From Microcaldota archaeon (GTDB taxonomy: Archaea; Micrarchaeota; Micrarchaeia; Burarchaeales; JACRGF01): a DNA stretch of 33,892 nucleotides. Where the stretch lies: assembly GCA_016212395.1 (NCBI GenBank), contig JACRGF010000044.1:1-33892 (forward strand). The letters run 5' to 3'. The notes under the pieces are model-generated. The model worked only from the letters and a program-made list of their open reading frames with translations. It was not told where the DNA came from and searched no databases. The position numbers and the translations under genes are program-made. This document shows positions 29,616 through 33,892 of this stretch, piece by piece (the stretch's first letter is position 1; every line of letters starts with the position of its first letter).

Positions 29616-30617
29616 TTATTTTTTTTCTATTTTCGTAACTAGAGGAATTTTCGTTCCACACTCAGGGCACGTTCCTTCCTTAGTAATGCTGTTTTCAACA
29701 ACTGAAAAACCAGCCCGGTCGATAAGCAGTTCTTTGCAGTTAGGGCACCACGTGTTGTTGCCCTCTAAATCCCGAATGTTGCCTGAGTAAACAAAGCGAA
29801 CGCCTTCATCCAAAGCAATTTTCCTCGCCTTCATTACAGTTTCAGGAGGAGTTGGCGGAATAGCCATTTTGTTCGCAGGGTAGTAAGCAGTAAAGTGAAG
29901 CGGAATGTCCTTGCTTAAATCCCGCACCCACTTTGAAAGCGCGCGAATTTCATCAATAGAATCATTAAGCGTTGGAATGAGAAGAACAATCAACTCAACG
30001 TGCTGAAGCTTGTGCAAGAGCTTGATTGAGTTGAGAACATGCTCGAGTTGCGCGCCACCGCAAACAGTTTGGTAAAACTTTTCGCTGAACGCCTTCAAAT
30101 CAATTCGCGACGCGTCAACAAAATCCATCAGCGCAATTGCCTCCCTGCTCATGTAGCCGTTAGTTACAAAAACATTGTACAACCCAAGTTCTCTAGCTAA
30201 TCTTGCAGTGTCATGCGCGTAATCGAAAAAAATCGTCGGCTCAGTGTAAGTGTAAGCAATCCCGCTCGTGCCTTTCGCCAACTCAACCATTTTCTCTGGA
30301 GGAATTTCTTCGCCCGAAATTTGCGTTGGCTGGGAAATCGAAGCGTTCTGGCAGTGCAAGCAAGAAAAATTGCATCCTACTGTTGCGAACGAAAGGCATT
30401 CTGTTCCAGGGAAAAAATGGTAGAACGGCTTTTTCTCTATCGGGTCTATCGCGTAAGAACAGCACTTTCCGTAAACAAGAGAGTAGAGAATGCCGTTCCT
30501 GTTCTCGCGCACTTTGCAAAAACCGCGCGCGCCATTTGGAATAACGCAACCACGGTTGCACAACTTGCATTGCACTTGCTTGCCTTCAAGCTTTTCGTAC
30601 AACATTGCTTCCTTCAT
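29616..30617 (-). CDS. amrS: AmmeMemoRadiSam-type radical SAM enzyme
   Basis: About 333 aa from ATG 30617. Two early cysteine pairs (CKLCNRGCVIPNGARGFCKVRENR), then the radical SAM site VGCNFSCLHCQNASISQ, TYTEPTIFFDYAHDTA and HFTAYYP. A carboxy zinc-ribbon-like WCPNCKELLIDR..CPECGTKIP ends the protein. This family is usually linked to AMMECR1 and MEMO proteins; neither is in this window. The reaction is not established. The minus-strand TATA ATTATTTAAC near 30640 would give a leaderless mRNA, although the upstream gene ends only 28 nt away. Confidence 0.92.
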   Translation of the reverse strand: MKEAMLYEKLEGKQVQCKLCNRGCVIPNGARGFCKVRENRNGILYSLVYGKCCSYAIDPIEKKPFYHFFPGTECLSFATVGCNFSCLHCQNASISQPTQISGEEIPPEKMVELAKGTSGIAYTYTEPTIFFDYAHDTARLARELGLYNVFVTNGYMSREAIALMDFVDASRIDLKAFSEKFYQTVCGGAQLEHVLNSIKLLHKLQHVELIVLLIPTLNDSIDEIRALSKWVRDLSKDIPLHFTAYYPANKMAIPPTPPETVMKARKIALDEGVRFVYSGNIRDLEGNNTWCPNCKELLIDRAGFSVVENSITKEGTCPECGTKIPLVTKIEKK

Positions 30618-30645
30618 GAAAATCACGCCGCCATCTGTTAAATAA

Positions 30646-32940
30646 TCAACGTCTTGTTGGCCTATACCTGCGGATTGCGTCGCTTGCACTATCAAGCATG
30701 CCAAGAATTGATTCTTCGAAGGCTTCTGATTCTAAACCTCTGACAGAAACTTCCCCGTTCTCAAAAGTTATTGCTATTTCATCACTTGCACTCATGCGGA
30801 CATGGAATGCATACTCATCGTCTATGTAAAAACTTCTTTGGTATTCCCAATCACCTGGCAAACTCAAAACTACTCGCCCGTTGGTGATTCTATCGTTTAT
30901 GCCCAACTCACCTTCGATCTCACGTTCGATACTTTCAATTCGTAGAGTTTTATTAGTAGTTTCCCCAGGATCATTACCATTCTGGAATGAACTGCTATCC
31001 CAAGTCATTTCTGCGTCTGTGCCTCCTCCTTCCTGCAAGGCATACTGTGCGGATTCAAGCGTTAAGCCGTACCGGGCACCAAGCGCGTATATTGCCAGTG
31101 TGAGAAATGTTCTTCCGCATTGGTTTGAGGGATACATTCGCTCCTCAGGGCTTAAACTGTTCCAATATTGCGTGAAATCCTCAGCAATGTTGTGTAATAG
31201 TGCTAATGCGATTTGTTGGTGTTCTAGGTTATAACTTTCATAATCAAGCGAATTTAGCACTATAAAATGGGTGTGGTATCTGCTTATAATGTGCGCATAA
31301 TCACTGCCCAGCGCTGTTTCCAATAAATCCCGAACATCAAATTCGTGGACGGTTAACACACCAGACCAACTAGCAAGCTTTGAACTATTATAGGACTGCT
31401 CGAGAAATGATGAATCTTCTTGCTGGTTATACCTGTTGCGGAATTGCTTGAGATGCTCGCCATAAATGAGATGCATTGATTCATCGTGCTGGTCTATTAA
31501 TTGCTGGACGTCTACCACACCGTATTGTTCCATTTCTCCTAAAAGGCGAACTGTAAGCAACATTATCATGGCGTCTTGTTGCACGTAATTGAAACCATGT
31601 ATTAATCCGTTCAAGTAATACAGAATCATTTCAGCATATGATCGACCAGTTATGTCTGAAATTTCTTCAGGCATATTCACTTCACCACTCCGGAGTAGGT
31701 AACCAAAGAATTTTTCAGGCCCTAAAACATGCAGCAAAATCATGGATAGGTTTACGTGCGGACCGTATACTATCCCAGGATGTGTTATCTCTCCGTTGGC
31801 TAAACTTATAATTAGCGTTAACATTTCAGTAGAACCTTCAGACAAGATGCCCCCATTCCAGGAGTCTGTTTCTTCAGTTTCTGAATTCAAGCTAGAAACA
31901 GTGGTCAAGAACACGTGCCCAAACTCATGTAAAACAGTGCGTTTCCAATATTCTCTTCCTTCTCGAGTCGCTAGATCCCAATCAGCAATTTTTATGTTTG
32001 GATATACGCCCTGACACCAGGTTCCATCTCTGTGAATAACAACGTGGATATTACTCAACATTTCGTTCAATGCAGTATCGTCTATTAGACCGCGGATGTT
32101 TACTTCAAACCCCATCATCAATAATCCGTCAGTTAACCACGTAATGTAATTCTCTTTCACTTCTGTCAAGAATTCATTTATTGTTCTAGCTTGATCTGAA
32201 ACAGCTGCCAGGTCTATCTCAACGATTCCACCGTATTCTCTGAATTCTACACTTGATTTTTCTGCAATTCTATAAACTCTCGCGATCGGATGAAAACAAT
32301 AAACTTCTTGGGTTTCGGGATTATAGTAGACATGATTAGTAATTACGCGTGGAGTTCGTATCCCGCTGGAAGATCCTTGTTCAACATAAAGCAATTCGCC
32401 GCTTATCTCTCTCACATTGCCGTCTTCATCCACTACACCTAAGGGGTGTGTGGCAGGAACAGTTTCAATTGAAAACGCTATTTTAGAATGTCGGGGAAGT
32501 TCTATTTTTCTTTGCATTCTCACTATTTGCACGCTCACTTCGTCAGTCTTCGTTGGTGTTTCTTCTCTGAAAAAATTGAACAGAATAGAATCGTATTGCA
32601 TAGTCTTTTTGTTTTGATGATTTATTTGCTGGATGCTTCTTTTAACTGAGTCAAGTTTTATCACGGACTTTATAAATACTGTGAGCTTTCTCGCTTCTCG
32701 AGGTTTCTTCGTTTTGTAAATCCGTAAAAGCCCAGAAAGTTCGTTATACTTGTATGCGAATAACTCTGAAATTCTTAGTATTAGCCGTTCTCTTTCAACA
32801 GAAAAATTTCTGCCGTTCAAAAGTGGATCGCCCAGAAATTCTTTTCTGAAAGTTTTTTCGTCATTAGTTAAAATGAGAAGCGTTCTTCTGCTGAAAAGCT
32901 TCTCTAATTCGTCCATTGCGTTACTTTTTCTTTTTAGCAT
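30646..32940 (-). CDS. Large HEFGH metallopeptidase-like protein, unknown family
   Basis: 764 aa from ATG 32940, two bases after the stop of the NFACT-R gene (TGACGATG); the 76 residues added in the track overlap that gene. Residues 1-130 are basic and helical. Residues 140-330 are a beta-rich region. HEFGH at 338-342 is a zincin site, and SEGSTE at 367-372 offers the third zinc ligand expected of a gluzincin. The rest is helical, ending in a beta segment (EWEYQRSFYIDDEYAFHVRM-like) and a basic tail RRYRPTRR. No signal peptide or membrane segment, so it is probably cytosolic. Base composition is more A/T-rich and less GCG-heavy than its neighbours. Confidence 0.78.
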   Translation of the reverse strand: MLKRKSNAMDELEKLFSRRTLLILTNDEKTFRKEFLGDPLLNGRNFSVERERLILRISELFAYKYNELSGLLRIYKTKKPREARKLTVFIKSVIKLDSVKRSIQQINHQNKKTMQYDSILFNFFREETPTKTDEVSVQIVRMQRKIELPRHSKIAFSIETVPATHPLGVVDEDGNVREISGELLYVEQGSSSGIRTPRVITNHVYYNPETQEVYCFHPIARVYRIAEKSSVEFREYGGIVEIDLAAVSDQARTINEFLTEVKENYITWLTDGLLMMGFEVNIRGLIDDTALNEMLSNIHVVIHRDGTWCQGVYPNIKIADWDLATREGREYWKRTVLHEFGHVFLTTVSSLNSETEETDSWNGGILSEGSTEMLTLIISLANGEITHPGIVYGPHVNLSMILLHVLGPEKFFGYLLRSGEVNMPEEISDITGRSYAEMILYYLNGLIHGFNYVQQDAMIMLLTVRLLGEMEQYGVVDVQQLIDQHDESMHLIYGEHLKQFRNRYNQQEDSSFLEQSYNSSKLASWSGVLTVHEFDVRDLLETALGSDYAHIISRYHTHFIVLNSLDYESYNLEHQQIALALLHNIAEDFTQYWNSLSPEERMYPSNQCGRTFLTLAIYALGARYGLTLESAQYALQEGGGTDAEMTWDSSSFQNGNDPGETTNKTLRIESIEREIEGELGINDRITNGRVVLSLPGDWEYQRSFYIDDEYAFHVRMSASDEIAITFENGEVSVRGLESEAFEESILGMLDSASDAIRRYRPTRR

Positions 32941-32942
32941 CG

Positions 32943-33716
32943 TCAATTCACCTTGCTCGTCCCATTCGGAAGAACTTGAAGCAGCTCGTCTATTTCGCAC
33001 TCGAATTTTTTCGCTAATTCCTTCGCGAGCTCGCCTTTCTCTTTTCTTCCGCCTGGCGTTAGGGAAACGAATTTGTCGAAGCGCGCGCTTCCTGCTTTCT
33101 CTGGAGCGCATACTACTCCGCTCGCACTCACTCCAACAAGCACGCCCAGCCCAGTTCCCTTGAACCACTTGCGTTCTCCGGCAATCGCGAACGCGCCCCG
33201 CCCAATGAAGCCGCTCATTGATTTCTTGCCAACTTGCTCTTTCTTTACAGCGTAAACGTCAACAGCAGCGTTCCCGATCCTCCACGCGTTCGAGTAGGAA
33301 GCGGCAAACTGCGCTGCTTCCTCAAGAGTCCGCTCTGGCGCAGTAACGCCTTGCTTTATTACAGTGGCAGCGCCTCCTTGAATGTCAGCATGCAAAAACA
33401 AGTCGCCTTCAACGCAGTACTTCGAGAAAACCAAATCGTTCTGGCCGGCATCCCTGCCAGCAATAACGAGGAAACCGTCGCTCGAGAAAAACCAGCGGAA
33501 TTTTTCAAACCACTCGTTATTTCTCTTTACCCTAATTTTTGATTTCTCTTTACCCTCAAATTTCGCAATCTTTTTTTCAAGCTCTGCCAACTGCCTGCGA
33601 GTTTCTTCAAGCGCCTTTTCAGCGCCCTTAGCCTTTTCGCGCAGCTTCTTCGCCTCATCGTAATAAACAGCAGCGTTCTCGTTCAAATCCCTGCGCACGT
33701 CTAATTCGATCTTCAT
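32943..33716 (-). CDS. Stand-alone NFACT-R domain protein (Rqc2/NEMF-like, DUF814)
   Basis: About 257 aa from ATG 33716 (MKIELDVRRDLNENAAVYYDEAKKLREKAKG). A short coiled coil, then the NFACT-R core: WFEKFRWFFSSDGFLVIAGRDAGQND, KYCVEGDLFLHADIQGGAATVI, then YSNAWRIGNAAVDVYAV, SGFIGRGAFAIAGERKW. Full Rqc2/NEMF proteins have NFACT-N and HhH domains before this; both are missing, either split to another locus or lost. Full-length relatives act on stalled large ribosomal subunits. The TATA-like cttattaatta near 33741 suggests a leaderless mRNA. Co-transcribed with the metallopeptidase-like gene. Confidence 0.88.
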   Translation of the reverse strand: MKIELDVRRDLNENAAVYYDEAKKLREKAKGAEKALEETRRQLAELEKKIAKFEGKEKSKIRVKRNNEWFEKFRWFFSSDGFLVIAGRDAGQNDLVFSKYCVEGDLFLHADIQGGAATVIKQGVTAPERTLEEAAQFAASYSNAWRIGNAAVDVYAVKKEQVGKKSMSGFIGRGAFAIAGERKWFKGTGLGVLVGVSASGVVCAPEKAGSARFDKFVSLTPGGRKEKGELAKELAKKFECEIDELLQVLPNGTSKVN

Positions 33717-33859
33717 GCAAATAATTTGGAGCATAATTAATAAGAAAGAATATGTGTTGTCCTGAATTAAGTTTCTCTCGTTGATTAGATTTGTCAATCA
33801 TCGTATCACCATTTTCATGCTAATCTTTTTCTTCGTTCTCATTTTCCGCACGAAGGCTT

Positions 33860-33878
33860 GGGCTGGTGTTTCCAGCCC
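33860..33878. terminator. Perfect hairpin followed by T run
   Basis: GGGCTGG-tgttt-CCAGCCC is followed by GTTTTT on the plus strand. No plus-strand gene in the window ends here. It may terminate a minus-strand gene beyond the edge poorly, or be a repeat end; orientation is unclear. The interval 33717-33892 holds no gene I can support. Confidence 0.5.
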
Positions 33879-33892
33879 GTTTTTCAGGCTCA

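Overview
The window is almost certainly archaeal. It encodes a PCNA sliding clamp, an AmrS-type radical SAM enzyme, a DUF763 protein, a stand-alone NFACT-R (Rqc2/NEMF-like) protein and a tandem Lrp/AsnC regulator. Many genes have a TATA-like A/T box about 26 nt upstream of a start codon and look leaderless. G+C is moderate, GCG/CGC codons are common and genes are packed tightly. The mix suggests a DPANN-type or other uncultivated euryarchaeal lineage such as Diapherotrites. That placement is inference; no rRNA is present to settle it.

Layout. 1-700: 5' part of a tnpB (IS200/IS605-type) gene with a frameshift, plus its outer end sequence. 797-7098: thiD, then a three-gene cluster of unknown function (95-aa charged protein, 1032-aa helical/membrane/kinase-like protein, HEAT-like protein), then a PPP-family phosphatase facing the other way. 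7155-9902: tyrA (with an apparent FDX-ACB tail) and lysC, convergent. 9903-10428: a gene-free stretch with several strong hairpins and a candidate ~116-nt structured RNA on the minus strand. 10429-12680: divergent tandem-Lrp regulator and radical SAM/SPASM-like enzyme. 12712-15815: two small membrane proteins, an Ig-like protein, trpC and an HD hydrolase. 15922-18668: DUF763, a RelE/RHH toxin-antitoxin pair, an orphan small gene, and a second toxin-antitoxin-like pair (DUF4258-like plus zinc-finger/AbrB). 18834-23485: nrdR, overlapped by a long repeat-rich gene broken by two apparent frameshifts, then a HEAT-like protein. 23526-27772: a non-autonomous copy of the IS605 end, nrdJ, an AbiE-like HTH/nucleotidyltransferase pair, and a cob(I)alamin adenosyltransferase. 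27781-33716: PCNA, a CaCA antiporter, amrS, a large metallopeptidase-like protein and NFACT-R.

How the genes connect. NrdR (repressor), NrdJ (B12-dependent ribonucleotide reductase) and the adenosyltransferase that makes its cofactor lie within 9 kb and form one functional theme. The last conserved bases of the IS605-like element just upstream of nrdJ appear to supply its TATA box. ThiD, TyrA, LysC and TrpC show real biosynthetic capacity. At least three divergent gene pairs appear to share one A/T-rich TATA element. The most novel-looking items are the candidate ncRNA at 10241-10356, the TyrA-FDX-ACB fusion, the 1032-aa kinase-like protein, the 764-aa HEFGH protein and the broken repeat-rich gene after nrdR.
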